A stretch of 64,000 nucleotides of DNA from Pseudomonas asgharzadehiana (GTDB taxonomy: Bacteria; Pseudomonadota; Gammaproteobacteria; Pseudomonadales; Pseudomonadaceae), in NCBI RefSeq assembly GCF_019139815.1, contig NZ_CP077079.1:1736001-1800000 (forward strand), written 5' to 3'. The notes beneath the pieces are model-generated. The model worked only from the letters and a program-made list of their open reading frames with translations. It did not search any database and was not told the origin of the DNA. This document shows positions 25,365 to 36,100 of the stretch, one piece after another (positions within the stretch are counted from its first letter, which is position 1; each line of letters begins with the position of its first letter). A program made the translations under genes and the position numbers.

Positions 25365-26669
25365 TTACATCGCCTGCTGAACCACCTGCCCACGGTTGCC
25401 GGCGCGGCGATACAACGCCAGGGTCGAGCACAGGGCACACAGCGCGGCGAACATCATCCAGTAAGCCGGCGAGGCCTTGTCTGCGGTGATGTGGATAAAC
25501 CAGGTGGAAATGGCCGGGGTAAAGCCACCAAACACCGCGGTCGCCAGGCTGTAGGCGAGGGAGAAGCCTGCCACGCGCACTTCCACCGGCATGATTTCGG
25601 TGAGCGCCGGGATCATCGCGCCGTTGTACATGCCATAGAGGAAGGAGAACCACAGCAGCGTCTCCAACATATGCGCAAAGCTTGGGGCATTCACCACGTA
25701 GGACAGGGCTGGATAAGCCGTGAGAACGGTCAGCACAGTCATGGCCAGCAGCACCGGCTTGCGGCCGAAGCGATCGCTCAATGTGCCGCCGATGGGCAGC
25801 CAGACAAAGTTCGACACGGCTACCAGCAAGGTCACCAGCAGGGCGTCGGAGGTGCTCAGTTGCAGCACGGTCTTGCCGAAGGTCGGCGCATACACGGTGA
25901 TCAGGTAAAACGCAGTCGTGGTCATGGCTACCATCAGCATGCCGCCGATCACCACGGTCCAGTTCTTTGCCAGGGTCGCCATCACTTCGCGCATGGTCGG
26001 GCGATGCTGGCGCTTGGCGAACTCTTCGGTTTCCTGCAGGTTGCGGCGTAGCAGGAAGATAAACGGAATAATCACGCAACCGACGGCAAACGGAATGCGC
26101 CAGCCCCAGTCGGCAACCACGGCCGGCTCCATCCACACGTTCAGGCCGTAACCCAGGGCAGCGGCGACCACGATGGAAATCTGCTGACTGCCCGACTGCC
26201 AACTGGTGTAGAACCCTTTGCGGCCCGGGGTGGCCATTTCCGCCAGGTACACCGACACACCGCCCAGTTCCGCCCCGGCCGAGAAGCCTTGCAACAGGCG
26301 ACCGAGCAGCACCAGCAACGGTGCCCACAGGCCAATGGTGTGGTAGCCCGGCACCAGCACGATCAACAGCGTGCCGCTGGCCATGATCGACAAGGTCACG
26401 ATCAGGCCTTTACGGCGCCCCACGTCATCGATGTAGGCCCCCAGGATCACCGCACCCAGCGGGCGCATCAGGAAACCTGCGCCGAACACGGCGAACGTCA
26501 TCATCAATGAGGCAAACTCATTGGCGGCGGGGAAGAACGCGGCGGCGATGTAGGTGGCGTAGAAGCCGAACAGAAAGAAGTCGAACTGTTCAAGAAAGTT
26601 GCCCGAAGTAACGCGGAAAACCGCACCAATTTTCGAGCTGGCAGAATCGGGCCGGGAAGGGCTAGTCAT
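25365..26669 (-). CDS. citA: MFS citrate/tricarballylate:proton symporter, CitA-like
   Basis: 434 residues from ATG 26669, the same length as enterobacterial CitA; the longer frame to 26738 adds 23 non-homologous residues. About twelve membrane helices. The N-terminal [20 protein letters not shown], the loop [13 protein letters not shown] and [15 protein letters not shown] are the metabolite:H+ symporter signatures and match citrate carriers closely. It imports citrate or tricarballylate across the inner membrane; with opdH-tct this is the second tricarboxylate uptake gene here. A LysR gene lies 440 bases upstream in the opposite direction. Confidence 0.85.
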   Translation of the reverse strand: MTSPSRPDSASSKIGAVFRVTSGNFLEQFDFFLFGFYATYIAAAFFPAANEFASLMMTFAVFGAGFLMRPLGAVILGAYIDDVGRRKGLIVTLSIMASGTLLIVLVPGYHTIGLWAPLLVLLGRLLQGFSAGAELGGVSVYLAEMATPGRKGFYTSWQSGSQQISIVVAAALGYGLNVWMEPAVVADWGWRIPFAVGCVIIPFIFLLRRNLQETEEFAKRQHRPTMREVMATLAKNWTVVIGGMLMVAMTTTAFYLITVYAPTFGKTVLQLSTSDALLVTLLVAVSNFVWLPIGGTLSDRFGRKPVLLAMTVLTVLTAYPALSYVVNAPSFAHMLETLLWFSFLYGMYNGAMIPALTEIMPVEVRVAGFSLAYSLATAVFGGFTPAISTWFIHITADKASPAYWMMFAALCALCSTLALYRRAGNRGQVVQQAM

Positions 26670-26867
26670 GGTTATGTGTCTCCAGCGTTCTTTTAAAGTG
26701 CTTGTTTCACTTACGACCTGAGATAGTGGCTGACACATTTAGAAATGATAAGTGAATATTTTTCTTTTTATTTTTGTGAGCCGCTTACCGGACGGGCACA
26801 GCGTTCAAATCATCCAGCCTGTTCTATGCTTAAAGGTGTGACCAATTCTTACGGATGGGAGATGGCT

Positions 26868-27014
26868 ATGGGTAACGAACGCAAGCAACAAGACGAGCCG
26901 GAACGCGAACAACCCCAGCGGCAGCACGAAGAGGAGAAACCGCAGACCTGGAAGCACCCGGACGACGGGACGGAGCTTTCTGAGCGGGATCAGGAGTTTC
27001 CGCTCAAGCCTTGA
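26868..27014 (+). CDS. Small highly charged hypothetical protein
   Basis: 48 residues from ATG 26868 with GGGAG at 26857-26861; an in-frame ATG at 26862 would overlap that site. The product is almost entirely polar: runs of E, Q, R and K, then WKHPDDGTELSERDQEFPLKP. No hydrophobic core is evident, so it is probably disordered or acts with a partner. It lies in the gap between citA and the LysR gene. No known family is recognised; a real start site and biased composition favour a genuine gene. Confidence 0.5.
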   Translation: MGNERKQQDEPEREQPQRQHEEEKPQTWKHPDDGTELSERDQEFPLKP

Positions 27015-27110
27015 GCCGCGGGCCTTGCGGCGTATCGGCAGATAGGCGCATAGACGCCGCGCGCCGCGCTTTCTACACTGCGGCCTGTCGTGGGGAAGAG
27101 GCAGGCGCCG

Positions 27111-28034
27111 ATGAATCGCAATGAATTACGCAAGGCCGACATCAACCTGATGGTGGTCTTCGAAGCACTGATGCTGGAGCGCAATGTCACGCGGGTGGCC
27201 GAGAAGCTGTTTCTCGGCCAGCCGACCATCAGTTCTGCCCTCAACCGCTTGCGCACCTTGTTCAACGACCCGTTGTTCATTCGGGTCGGCCACCGCATGG
27301 AGCCCACGGCGCGCGCCGAGGAGATCATCCTGCACCTGTCACCGGCCCTGGATTCGTTGTCCTCGGCGCTGAGCCTGACCCACGATTTCGACCCGTCCAT
27401 CAGCACCATGACCTTTCGTATCGGCCTGTCCGACGATGTGGAATTCGGCCTGCTGCCGCCGTTGCTGCGCGCCTTGCGCCAGGAAGCGCCGCAGGTGGTG
27501 TTTGTGGTGCAACACGTGGATTACTGGCGCATTCCTGACCTGCTGGCCTCCGGTGACATTACCGTCGGCATCACCCAAACCCGTGGGCTGCCGGCGAATG
27601 CCAAGCGCAAATTGCTGCGCCATATCCGCCCGCGACTGCTGCGCGCCGATGCCTCGGACACGCCGCTGACCCTCGATGAATATTGCTCACGCCCCCACGT
27701 GCTGGTGTCTCACACCGCCAACGTGTCGGGCTTTGCCGATGAGTGGCTGGCAGAAATCGGCCGCAAGCGTCATGTGGTGCTGTCGGTGCCGCAATACAGC
27801 GCCTTGCCCGCATTGCTGGCCGGTACCGACCTGATCGCCAGCCTGCCGGACTACACCGCCGAAGCCATGGCGGTGTCGGGCAACCTGTTCTGTGAGCCGT
27901 TTCCGTTCGAAACACCGACGTTGGACTTGTCCATGGTCTGGCTCAGCCACGTGGACACCGACCCGGCCGAGCGCTGGGTACGCTCGCGGTTGGAGGCGTT
28001 TATGAGTGATCGAGGGCTTGGGGCCAAGGCTTGA
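27111..28034 (+). CDS. LysR-family transcriptional regulator
   Basis: 307 residues from ATG 27111. The N-terminal winged helix-turn-helix (KADINLMVVFEALMLERNVT, then KLFLGQPTISSALNRLR) is followed by a LysR substrate-binding domain. The start resembles the NahR/NodD-like branch, which generally bind aromatic or other organic acids. It points away from citA, with the 48-residue gene between, and its target may be citA or the following CHMI gene; neither is shown by sequence. Confidence 0.9.
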   Translation: MNRNELRKADINLMVVFEALMLERNVTRVAEKLFLGQPTISSALNRLRTLFNDPLFIRVGHRMEPTARAEEIILHLSPALDSLSSALSLTHDFDPSISTMTFRIGLSDDVEFGLLPPLLRALRQEAPQVVFVVQHVDYWRIPDLLASGDITVGITQTRGLPANAKRKLLRHIRPRLLRADASDTPLTLDEYCSRPHVLVSHTANVSGFADEWLAEIGRKRHVVLSVPQYSALPALLAGTDLIASLPDYTAEAMAVSGNLFCEPFPFETPTLDLSMVWLSHVDTDPAERWVRSRLEAFMSDRGLGAKA

Positions 28035-28090
28035 AGCGTTTATCCGTGGTATACATCTAAGAATCTTCCTACAAGAACTCGGAGACACCC

Positions 28091-28453
28091 ATGCCCCACC
28101 TGCACCTCGAATACACCGCCAACCTTACAGGCCTGGCCGTCGAAAAGGCCTTGTTGCGGCTTAACAATGTGTTGATGGCATCCGGGCAGTTCGGTTCTGA
28201 ATTCGATATCAAAAGCCGCGCGGTGAAAGTCGAGAGTTTCCAGGTGGGTACATCGCTCAGTTCACGCGGCTTTATCGCGGTGAAGCTGTCGTTGCTCAGC
28301 GGGCGGTCGGCGCAGGTCAAACAGCAGTTGTCCCAGAGCCTGTTGGCGGCATTGCAGGATCTGGGCGACTGGCCGGCTGACGTGCAGGTTCAACTCAGTG
28401 TTCAACTGGTCGACATGGATCGCGACGCTTATAGCAAAGTCGCAATCGGCTGA
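28091..28453 (+). CDS. hpaF: 5-carboxymethyl-2-hydroxymuconate delta-isomerase
   Basis: 120 residues. The first residue after Met is proline (MPHLHLEYTANL), which is the catalytic base in the tautomerase superfamily, and the family segments SRAVKVESFQVG and FIAVKLSLLSGRS are present. CHMI isomerises the ring-cleavage product of homoprotocatechuate in 4-hydroxyphenylacetate degradation. The other hpa genes are not nearby, so it is a solitary copy. Confidence 0.88.
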   Translation: MPHLHLEYTANLTGLAVEKALLRLNNVLMASGQFGSEFDIKSRAVKVESFQVGTSLSSRGFIAVKLSLLSGRSAQVKQQLSQSLLAALQDLGDWPADVQVQLSVQLVDMDRDAYSKVAIG

Positions 28454-28469
28454 TACGCATTAACACGGC

Positions 28470-28495
28470 GGGTGGGGGAGCAAGCTCCCTCACCA
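28470..28495. repeat. REP-like palindrome between CHMI and LysR genes
   Basis: GGTGGGGGAG-CAAG-CTCCCTCACC, an imperfect inverted repeat with the core common to REP elements of fluorescent pseudomonads, between two convergent genes. Confidence 0.6.
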
Positions 28496-28502
28496 CCGGT
28501 GT

Positions 28503-29438
28503 TCAGAGCAGACCTTGCTCGGCACACACCTTCACCACTTGCTCGCGAAACCAGGTATTGGCGCTGTCCTGTTCACTGGTTTCATTCCATTGCATATCCA
28601 GCGTGAACCCAGGCAACCCGTTGGGCGCCTCGCAGTGGCCGTAGGCGGGGGCCAAAGCCAGCAGCTTTTGCACGCGGCGGGGCAGGGTGACGATAAAGTC
28701 GGTGCCGGTGATCATCTTTAAGGCTGCGCTGTAGCTGTTGGCCCGGGCGATCACGTGGCGCTTGTGGGCCTGGCGGGCGAGCCAGCCGTCGATCATGTTG
28801 GTATCGGACGTCCATGGCGTGGGGAATACGTGGCGCCGCTCGACGAACGATTGCAGGCTGAATGCGGGCTCCCGGGGAGCCGAGCGTTTGTCGAACACGC
28901 ACACCAAATCGTCTTCCAGCAGCATCTGGGTCTTGAAGTCTTTATGGGCGCGGTGAAAATGCGGGCCGAAACAGATCACCAGGTCCAGGCGGCCTTCGCG
29001 CAGGTCGTCGGCGGGGATGTCGGTTTCCAGTTTCTGCACATTGACGATCACCGGCAGGTCGGCGCGGTCGAAGGTTTTCAACAGGCGCGGCAGGATCAAT
29101 TGCTCGAAGTATTCCGGGGCACAAATATTGAAGGTCACGGCCTTCTGCGTGGGATCGAAGGCCTGGCCACCGGCGTGGCACAGGTTGATGCTTTCGAGGA
29201 TCTTTTGCACATGGCCGTACATGGTCGTGGCCTTGTGCGTAGGACGCATGCCCGCCCGAGTGTTGATAAACAACTCGTCTTCAAAACTGGTGCGCAGCTT
29301 CTTCAGGCTGTAGCTCACGGTGGACTGGCTGACGAACAGCGTTTCTGAAACATCGGTAACGCTGCTCTGATCGTAGACGGCGATAAACACCATCAAGTCC
29401 TGCATATCGAGTTTTCTGAGCAAGTTACTGTTTAGCAT
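28503..29438 (-). CDS. LysR-family transcriptional regulator
   Basis: 311 residues from ATG 29438 (MLNSNLLRKLDMQDLMVF); the frame continues to 29480 with no homology. HTH at about 10-65 (VTDVSETLFVSQSTVSYSLKKLR) and a LysR effector domain follow. It lies downstream of a NimT-type MFS gene on the same strand. Targets and ligand unknown. Confidence 0.88.
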   Translation of the reverse strand: MLNSNLLRKLDMQDLMVFIAVYDQSSVTDVSETLFVSQSTVSYSLKKLRTSFEDELFINTRAGMRPTHKATTMYGHVQKILESINLCHAGGQAFDPTQKAVTFNICAPEYFEQLILPRLLKTFDRADLPVIVNVQKLETDIPADDLREGRLDLVICFGPHFHRAHKDFKTQMLLEDDLVCVFDKRSAPREPAFSLQSFVERRHVFPTPWTSDTNMIDGWLARQAHKRHVIARANSYSAALKMITGTDFIVTLPRRVQKLLALAPAYGHCEAPNGLPGFTLDMQWNETSEQDSANTWFREQVVKVCAEQGLL

Positions 29439-29575
29439 CCATTCCGTCCGTAAACCCGCTGTACCGAACTCAGTACACAACAGCGCAAAAGCTTAACGGA
29501 ACGGGCGTGCCAATAGAAAGCGCTGTAGGTTTTTTCTATGTTTTTGGTGGGACAAATACTGTTTGCAACACGACG

Positions 29576-30763
29576 TCAGCGGATATGTTGCGCGTAATGC
29601 CTGGGGTCAAAGCGCATGACGATCAACAGCATCACCACCACAACCGCCGTCAGCGCCCACCAGGCCCATTCGAAGCTGCCCAATTGGTCGCGAATCATCC
29701 CGGCGATCAGCGGCGACAAGCCGGCAATCAGGTAGCCGATACCTTGTACGAACGCGGTCAGCCCACCGGCACGGCGCGGGTTGTCCAGGTGGTCCAGGGA
29801 AAGGATCAGGCTCATCGGGAACAGCCCGCCGATGCCCAGGCCGAGCAGGCATGGCCATAACAGGCTCAGCTGGTGCGGGCTCAGGATCAGCCCACAGAAG
29901 CCGATGATGATCAGCACCAGCAACACCGCCACCACGCTGCGTTTATCCCGGCGCCGATTGGCAATGGCCGGGGTAACCAGGCCGGACACGACTTCCATCG
30001 CCGTCAGGAAACCCAGCAGTAAACCGGCGTTTTGTTCGCTCCAGCCTTGCTCGACGTAGTACGGCGCCAGCCAGGCGAGTACACAGGTGTAGGACGCTGT
30101 GCCAAGGCCAAAAAAGATCGCCAGCAGCCAGGCGCGACCATTACCGAAAAAAGCTTCCTGTGCGCCTGAACCGGCGTGGGGTAACGGTGGCAGCACCGAG
30201 CGCTGGGCGTACCAGACGACCACCGCCACCAGCGCCAGCACTGCCCAGATCGCCAAGCCGATGCGCCAACTGCCGGTGTGCACTTGCACGAAGGGCGAGA
30301 ACGCTGCCGCCAGCGCCGCGCCGCCCATGATGGCGGTGACATACAGGCCCATGAACAGGGAAACATTGTTGCTGAAGCGCGACTTGATCAGCGCCGGCAT
30401 CAACGCCTGGATCATCGCAATACCGATACCCGCCGCGATGGCGCTGACGATCAGCTCCAGCGCCGAATCGAGGAACAACCGCGACAACGTCGCCACGCCA
30501 ATCACCACCAGCGACAACACAATGCTGCGGTGCTCGCCAACACGCTTGGCCAGGCCCATGCCAAAGAACATCGCCAGGCCCATGGCCATCACCGGCAGCA
30601 TGGTCAGCAACGCCGCGCTGCTGAAACTCAACGGCACATCGCCGCGAATCGACGCCAACAAGGGGCCTACCGCCGCCATCGATGGGCGCAGGTTAAGGGC
30701 GACCAGTACCACGCTGATCATCAGCCAGGGGGCGGTGGTGGGTTTTGCCTGAACGTTTTCCAT
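29576..30763 (-). CDS. MFS transporter, CynX/NimT family
   Basis: 395 residues from ATG 30763; the frame extends to 30838 but the added 25 residues have no membrane or family character. Twelve membrane helices; NLRPSMAAVGPLLASIR at the first helix is the hallmark of the cyanate/nitroimidazole transporter CynX/NimT group. Substrate unknown. It lies upstream of the LysR gene on the same strand. Confidence 0.85.
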   Translation of the reverse strand: MENVQAKPTTAPWLMISVVLVALNLRPSMAAVGPLLASIRGDVPLSFSSAALLTMLPVMAMGLAMFFGMGLAKRVGEHRSIVLSLVVIGVATLSRLFLDSALELIVSAIAAGIGIAMIQALMPALIKSRFSNNVSLFMGLYVTAIMGGAALAAAFSPFVQVHTGSWRIGLAIWAVLALVAVVVWYAQRSVLPPLPHAGSGAQEAFFGNGRAWLLAIFFGLGTASYTCVLAWLAPYYVEQGWSEQNAGLLLGFLTAMEVVSGLVTPAIANRRRDKRSVVAVLLVLIIIGFCGLILSPHQLSLLWPCLLGLGIGGLFPMSLILSLDHLDNPRRAGGLTAFVQGIGYLIAGLSPLIAGMIRDQLGSFEWAWWALTAVVVVMLLIVMRFDPRHYAQHIR

Positions 30764-30875
30764 GGGCCTGCCTTGGGTGAACAAGGGGCAATCAGGCCAT
30801 GGTTGGGGGAGTGGGGCAAATGAGAAAGTCGCAGGCACTATTGAAAAATTGCAGTGGCTGCAAGAGCACCTATCA

Positions 30876-30970
30876 AAATGTGGGAGGGGGCTTGCTCCCG
30901 ATAGCGGTGGTTCAGTGGTTACATCCTGACTGATCCACGGCTATCGGGAGCAAGCCCCCTCCCACATTTT
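30876..30970. repeat. Pair of inverted REP sequences (REPIN-like)
   Basis: ATGTGGGAGGGGGCTTGCTCCCGATAGC and its inverted copy GCTATCGGGAGCAAGCCCCCTCCCACAT flank about 35 bases. This is the classic REP-doublet form of the P. fluorescens group and lies between two genes on the minus strand. Confidence 0.85.
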
Positions 30971-30983
30971 TGACCGCGTTGGG

Positions 30984-31598
30984 TCAGTAACCGACGGTAA
31001 AGCGTTGGCGCGAGTGCTTCGGTGTTTCCACTTCATCGAGCATGGCGATGGCATAGTCGGCAAAGCTGATCGAGCTTTTACCGTCACTGCCCACCAGCAA
31101 ATTATCCTGGCCCAGGCGGAATTTACCGGTGCGTTCGGTGCCATCGAACAGCGCCGATGGCGACAGGAACGTCCAATCCAATTGTGCTTCCTGGCGCAGG
31201 GCCTCCAGGAATTCAGCACCTGCGCTGGCCTCGGCCTTGTACTCGGCAGGGAACCCCTCGCTGTCGATCACCCGGCCGCCACCCGGCAGCAACAGCGAGC
31301 CCGCGCCGCCCACCACCAGCAAGCGTGGTACGCCGGCCTTTTTCACCGGGCCGATCACGGCACTGGCGGGGAGGGTGGCGAAGTGCGCGGCACTGATCAC
31401 CACATCGCTACCGCTGATTGCCTGTTGCAGGGCTTCGGCGTTCAGCGCATCGACCTGTTTAACGGTGACGTCCGGGCGCGCGGCCAGCTTGTCGGTATTA
31501 CGCGCAATAGCCACCACGCTATGCCCGCGACGCAGCGCTTCTTCCAGCAGTTGACTACCCGCACGGCCAGTGGCCCCAATAATTGCGATTGTGCTCAT
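30984..31598 (-). CDS. NAD(P)H-binding short-chain oxidoreductase (YwnB/NmrA-like)
   Basis: 204 residues beginning STIAIIGATGRAGSQLLEEAL, a Rossmann nucleotide-binding loop (GATGRAG), with LVVGGAGSLL and the end FADYAIAMLDEVETPKHSRQRFTVGY typical of the family, some members of which bind NAD(P) as sensors rather than enzymes. Substrate unknown. It is 34 bases downstream of the MBL gene and probably in one operon with it. Confidence 0.85.
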   Translation of the reverse strand: MSTIAIIGATGRAGSQLLEEALRRGHSVVAIARNTDKLAARPDVTVKQVDALNAEALQQAISGSDVVISAAHFATLPASAVIGPVKKAGVPRLLVVGGAGSLLLPGGGRVIDSEGFPAEYKAEASAGAEFLEALRQEAQLDWTFLSPSALFDGTERTGKFRLGQDNLLVGSDGKSSISFADYAIAMLDEVETPKHSRQRFTVGY

Positions 31599-31632
31599 GA
31601 TGTTCTCCAGTACGGTTAAGGTTTGAACGGTT

Positions 31633-32499
31633 TCACCACTTCATTTCGCCCTTGGCGACTTTGGCGCTCAGCTCCAGCGAGCTTTCGTCAGCCAGGGTCG
31701 GGTAACGCTTTTTCATGGCCGCGATCAGCGCGGCGGAGTCCTTGGCCTTGGCGGTTTCGAGGTCGAACGCCTTGATGTAGTCGGCGGTAAATGCCACCGA
31801 GGCCGGCGACGGTGTGCCCAGGTAGTGGCCGGGGACCACGGTGCGCGGCTTCAGGTCTGCAATGCGTTGCAGGGTGGCCAGCCAGTCTTTGTGAGACTGC
31901 GAACTTTGGGTGTCGGCCATCCACACGTGGATGTTCTCGGCGACGACTACTCCACCGACCACGGCTTTTATCGAGGGGATCCACACAAAGCTGCGATCCG
32001 GCTGCGGGCCGTCCAGGCCGATTACGTCCAGCTGCTGGCCTTCGAGCGTCAAGCTATGGCCTTGTAACACCTGCGGCACGATGGTCTTGGCCGGTTTGTC
32101 GGCGCCCATTTTCGGGCCCCAGAACGCCAATTTGCCGGCCACGGTGGCGTTGATATGGTCGACCACCGGTTGCGGCGCCACTACCTTGGCTTTCGGGAAC
32201 GCGGCGGTGAGGGTGTCGAGGCCGAAGTAATAATCCGGGTCGCCGTGGCTGATGTAGATGGTGGTCAGGTTTTTGCCGCTGGCGCGGATCTTCTGCACCA
32301 ACTGCTCGGCCTGGCCTTTGCCGAATTGCGCGTCCACCAGGATCGCGTCCTTGGCGCCGCTGACCAGCACCGAGGTCACCGGGAAGATCGCCGCCTCGCC
32401 AGGGTTGTACACGTCCAGGCTCAGGTCGGCCGCTGCCGCATGGGCGGCAAATGCCAGGGCGGCGGTGGCCAGGGTCAAGCGCTTGAAGGTTGAGAACAT
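31633..32499 (-). CDS. Secreted MBL-fold protein with altered metal motif
   Basis: 288 residues with a signal peptide ending near AAAA/DLSLDV. The fold is metallo-beta-lactamase, but the usual H-x-H-x-D-H reads H85-G-D-P-D89-Y90 (ISHGDPDYYFG). Two expected histidines are replaced by Asp and Tyr, and the later metal Asp after GG (VVGGVVV) is also missing, while a histidine in VVPGHYLG remains. It may bind metal differently or be non-catalytic. Divergent from a LysR gene (107 bases) that probably regulates it and the downstream oxidoreductase. Confidence 0.8.
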   Translation of the reverse strand: MFSTFKRLTLATAALAFAAHAAAADLSLDVYNPGEAAIFPVTSVLVSGAKDAILVDAQFGKGQAEQLVQKIRASGKNLTTIYISHGDPDYYFGLDTLTAAFPKAKVVAPQPVVDHINATVAGKLAFWGPKMGADKPAKTIVPQVLQGHSLTLEGQQLDVIGLDGPQPDRSFVWIPSIKAVVGGVVVAENIHVWMADTQSSQSHKDWLATLQRIADLKPRTVVPGHYLGTPSPASVAFTADYIKAFDLETAKAKDSAALIAAMKKRYPTLADESSLELSAKVAKGEMKW

Positions 32500-32606
32500 C
32501 GGGCAGCTCCAGCAATCGGTTCAAAGAGTGCACAGAGCTTAGTTGCACCAAACACGACTAAAAATGCGATGCTGGGACATAGTTTGTTTCTGAAATCGGG
32601 CAAATC

Positions 32607-33512
32607 ATGGATCGTCTTCAAGCAATGCGGGTATTCGTCACCGTGGTGGACCTGGGCAGCCAGTCTGCCGCGGCTGATCATCTGGACCTGTCGCGCCCGG
32701 TGGTGTCGCGCTATTTGGCCGAGTTGGAAGACTGGGTCGGCGCGCGCCTGCTGCACCGCACCACGCGCAAACTGAGCCTCACGGCCGCCGGCAGCGAAAC
32801 CTTGCCGCGCTGCCGGCAACTTTTGGAACTGTGCGGTGACATGCAGGCCGCCGTCAGCGAACCCGACGATGCGCCTCGCGGCCTGCTGCGCTTGAGCGTC
32901 AGCACTTCATTTGGCCAGGCGCAATTGGCCGAGGCCATTGCCGAATACGTCAAGCGCTACCCCTTGGTCACGGTCGACCTGCAAATGCTCGACCGCACGG
33001 TGAACCTGGTGGATGAGCGCATCGACCTGGCCATCCGCACCAGTAACGACCTGGACCCCAACCTGATCGCCCGGCGCCTGACCGTGTGTCGCTCGGTGGT
33101 GTGCGCGTCCCCGGCGTATCTGCTGGAGCATCCGGCGCCGCAAAAAGTCGAAGACCTGGCGCGGCACAACTGCCTGACCCACTCGTATTTCGGCAAAAGC
33201 CTGTGGCATTTCGAAGAGCAGGGTGAGCACGTGTCGGTGCCGGTGCACGGCAATATCACGGCCAACGAGGCCAGCACCCTGCTGCGCGTGACGCTGGCCG
33301 GGGCCGGGGTGGCGATGCTGCCCAGTTACCAGGCCGGCGATCACATCCGCCGCGGCGAATTGGTGAAACTGCTGCCCCAGGCCGACCCCCGGCAAATGAA
33401 CATCTACGCGGTGTATGCCTCGCGTAAACACATGCCCTCGGCGCTGCGCAGCCTGCTGGATTTCCTGGTGCTGAGGTTCCCCGAAGAGCCGGCATGGGAT
33501 ATCGGTCTCTAG
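32607..33512 (+). CDS. LysR-family transcriptional regulator
   Basis: 301 residues: HTH with MRVFVTVVDLGSQSAAADHL and SRPVVSRYLAELEDWVG, followed by an effector domain of the CrgA/DmlR-like branch (GLLRLSVSTSFGQ, YPLVTVDLQMLDR). Divergent from the MBL gene. Members of this branch often control the adjacent divergent operon, here the MBL and oxidoreductase genes; inferred. Confidence 0.9.
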   Translation: MDRLQAMRVFVTVVDLGSQSAAADHLDLSRPVVSRYLAELEDWVGARLLHRTTRKLSLTAAGSETLPRCRQLLELCGDMQAAVSEPDDAPRGLLRLSVSTSFGQAQLAEAIAEYVKRYPLVTVDLQMLDRTVNLVDERIDLAIRTSNDLDPNLIARRLTVCRSVVCASPAYLLEHPAPQKVEDLARHNCLTHSYFGKSLWHFEEQGEHVSVPVHGNITANEASTLLRVTLAGAGVAMLPSYQAGDHIRRGELVKLLPQADPRQMNIYAVYASRKHMPSALRSLLDFLVLRFPEEPAWDIGL

Positions 33513-33612
33513 GGCGACATAACGCTGTTGAATGTCGCCCAATAATGGCAACTCGCCCTGGCTGGCCTATGCTTTAAACAGCACCGTGTGGATCCGTCCA
33601 GAGGTCTGTGCC

Positions 33613-33789
33613 ATGAGCATCAAAACCAGAAAATACCTGATGATTTTCACCCTCTGCGCCTTGGCCAGCGCACTCTACGGGACTGCCGCCTACCGGGTGG
33701 AACAGACCCGTATGCAGCCGACCTTCGCGATCAGCTGCCATCAGGACCACTGCGTTCCCCACTCCGGCAGTTTCAGTGCACTCAGGTAA
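33613..33789 (+). CDS. Small single-helix membrane or secreted protein
   Basis: 58 residues from ATG 33613. A hydrophobic segment at about 8-25 (LMIFTLCALASALYGTAAYR) follows three basic residues, then a polar tail with two cysteines (ISCHQDHCVPHSG), which would lie in the periplasm. The upstream frame to 33532 has no signal. Its end overlaps the end of the convergent AraC gene by 8 bases. No family recognised; moderate evidence that it is real. Confidence 0.45.
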   Translation: MSIKTRKYLMIFTLCALASALYGTAAYRVEQTRMQPTFAISCHQDHCVPHSGSFSALR

Positions 33790-34660
33790 GCGGCGGTTCA
33801 GCCTTGAGTTGCTCGCGAAACGCCTTGGGTGAGAACCCGACCCGTCGGCGAAACAGCCGAGAGAAGTTGGTGGGGTCGGAAAAACCCAGCACCTCCGACA
33901 TTTCATTGATGGTCATGCTGGTGTAAGTCAGCAAGCGCTTGGCTTCCAGCAACTGGCGGTCATGCATGATCTGCAACGCTGGCTGCCCACCCAGCTCGCG
34001 ACAGGTTCCATTCAGGTGTGAGACCGAAATACCCAGCTTGTGGGCCAAGTCCTCGATCTTCGGGTGTTCGCGGTAATGCTGTTCGACCAGTTGGGTAAAG
34101 CGCCGGAAATACTCGCTGCCCCGTGGTGCGCGCGGGTGGCGACGTTGGATGGCCTGGCGGCTGATCCACACCAGCAGCACGCTGATCAAGGCGTGCATCA
34201 TCATGTCCCGTGCCGGTTGTTCGTTGGCGTATTCCGCTTGCAGGCGGGCGAACTGGCTGTTGAGGTAGTCGCTGTCCGCGCCCGCCGGGTAACTGCCCAA
34301 CGCCTGCAGGCCGCCTGCCGTGGCGCCCAACTGGGCCTGCAAATGGCTGACCAGCGGCGCCGCCAGGGTCACCACATAGCCTTCGACATCTTCGGCAAAG
34401 CGAAATCCGTGCACGCATAACGGCGGCAATACCTGCAGCGTGGCTTCGTTGAGCGTGGTGCGCTGGCCCTCGATTTCCAGCTGTGCCTGGCCTTTGTGTA
34501 CATACAACAACTGGCACAGATCCGCGTGCCGGTGGGGCTGGATTTCCCACTGGTATTCCCGACTGCGGCGGGAAATGGTTTCGCAGTGCAACAAATCGGG
34601 GGTCGGCCATTGCTGGCTTTCTCCGTAAAGCTTGAAGACCGGAATCGCGGTTTTAGTCAT
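33782..34660 (-). CDS. AraC-family regulator of p-hydroxybenzoate use (PobR/PobC type)
   Basis: 292 residues from ATG 34660; a longer frame begins at 34705. An N-terminal cupin (QPHRHADLCQLLYVHKGQA) is followed by a C-terminal AraC DNA-binding domain (IEDLAHKLGISVSHLNGTCRE, then MTINEMSEVLGFSDPTNFSRLFRRRVGFSP). It is divergent from pobA (180 bases), the position and type of the AraC-family pobA activator known in Pseudomonas. The ligand is likely 4-hydroxybenzoate. Confidence 0.85.
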   Translation of the reverse strand: MTKTAIPVFKLYGESQQWPTPDLLHCETISRRSREYQWEIQPHRHADLCQLLYVHKGQAQLEIEGQRTTLNEATLQVLPPLCVHGFRFAEDVEGYVVTLAAPLVSHLQAQLGATAGGLQALGSYPAGADSDYLNSQFARLQAEYANEQPARDMMMHALISVLLVWISRQAIQRRHPRAPRGSEYFRRFTQLVEQHYREHPKIEDLAHKLGISVSHLNGTCRELGGQPALQIMHDRQLLEAKRLLTYTSMTINEMSEVLGFSDPTNFSRLFRRRVGFSPKAFREQLKAEPPLT

Positions 34661-34765
34661 GGTTTCAATCCGACACTCAGGATAGTTGTTCGGTAATCGC
34701 CCCAATTGGCAAAAAGCGCAGGCTTTGGCTAAGTTTTCACCTTCTTATGCCGCCCACTCAAGTGA

Positions 34766-36034
<1,269 letters not shown>

Positions 36035-36100
36035 CCTGCTATCGTATCGAGCATTGCCGTGGGCTGCCGTTGCCTGCCGGCCTGGCTCGAAGGTTCTACC

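Noticed and set aside
30876..30970. Repeated sequence considered as CRISPR-like.
   Set aside because: The elements are inverted palindromic pairs scattered singly, without regular direct repeats or spacers; they are REP elements.
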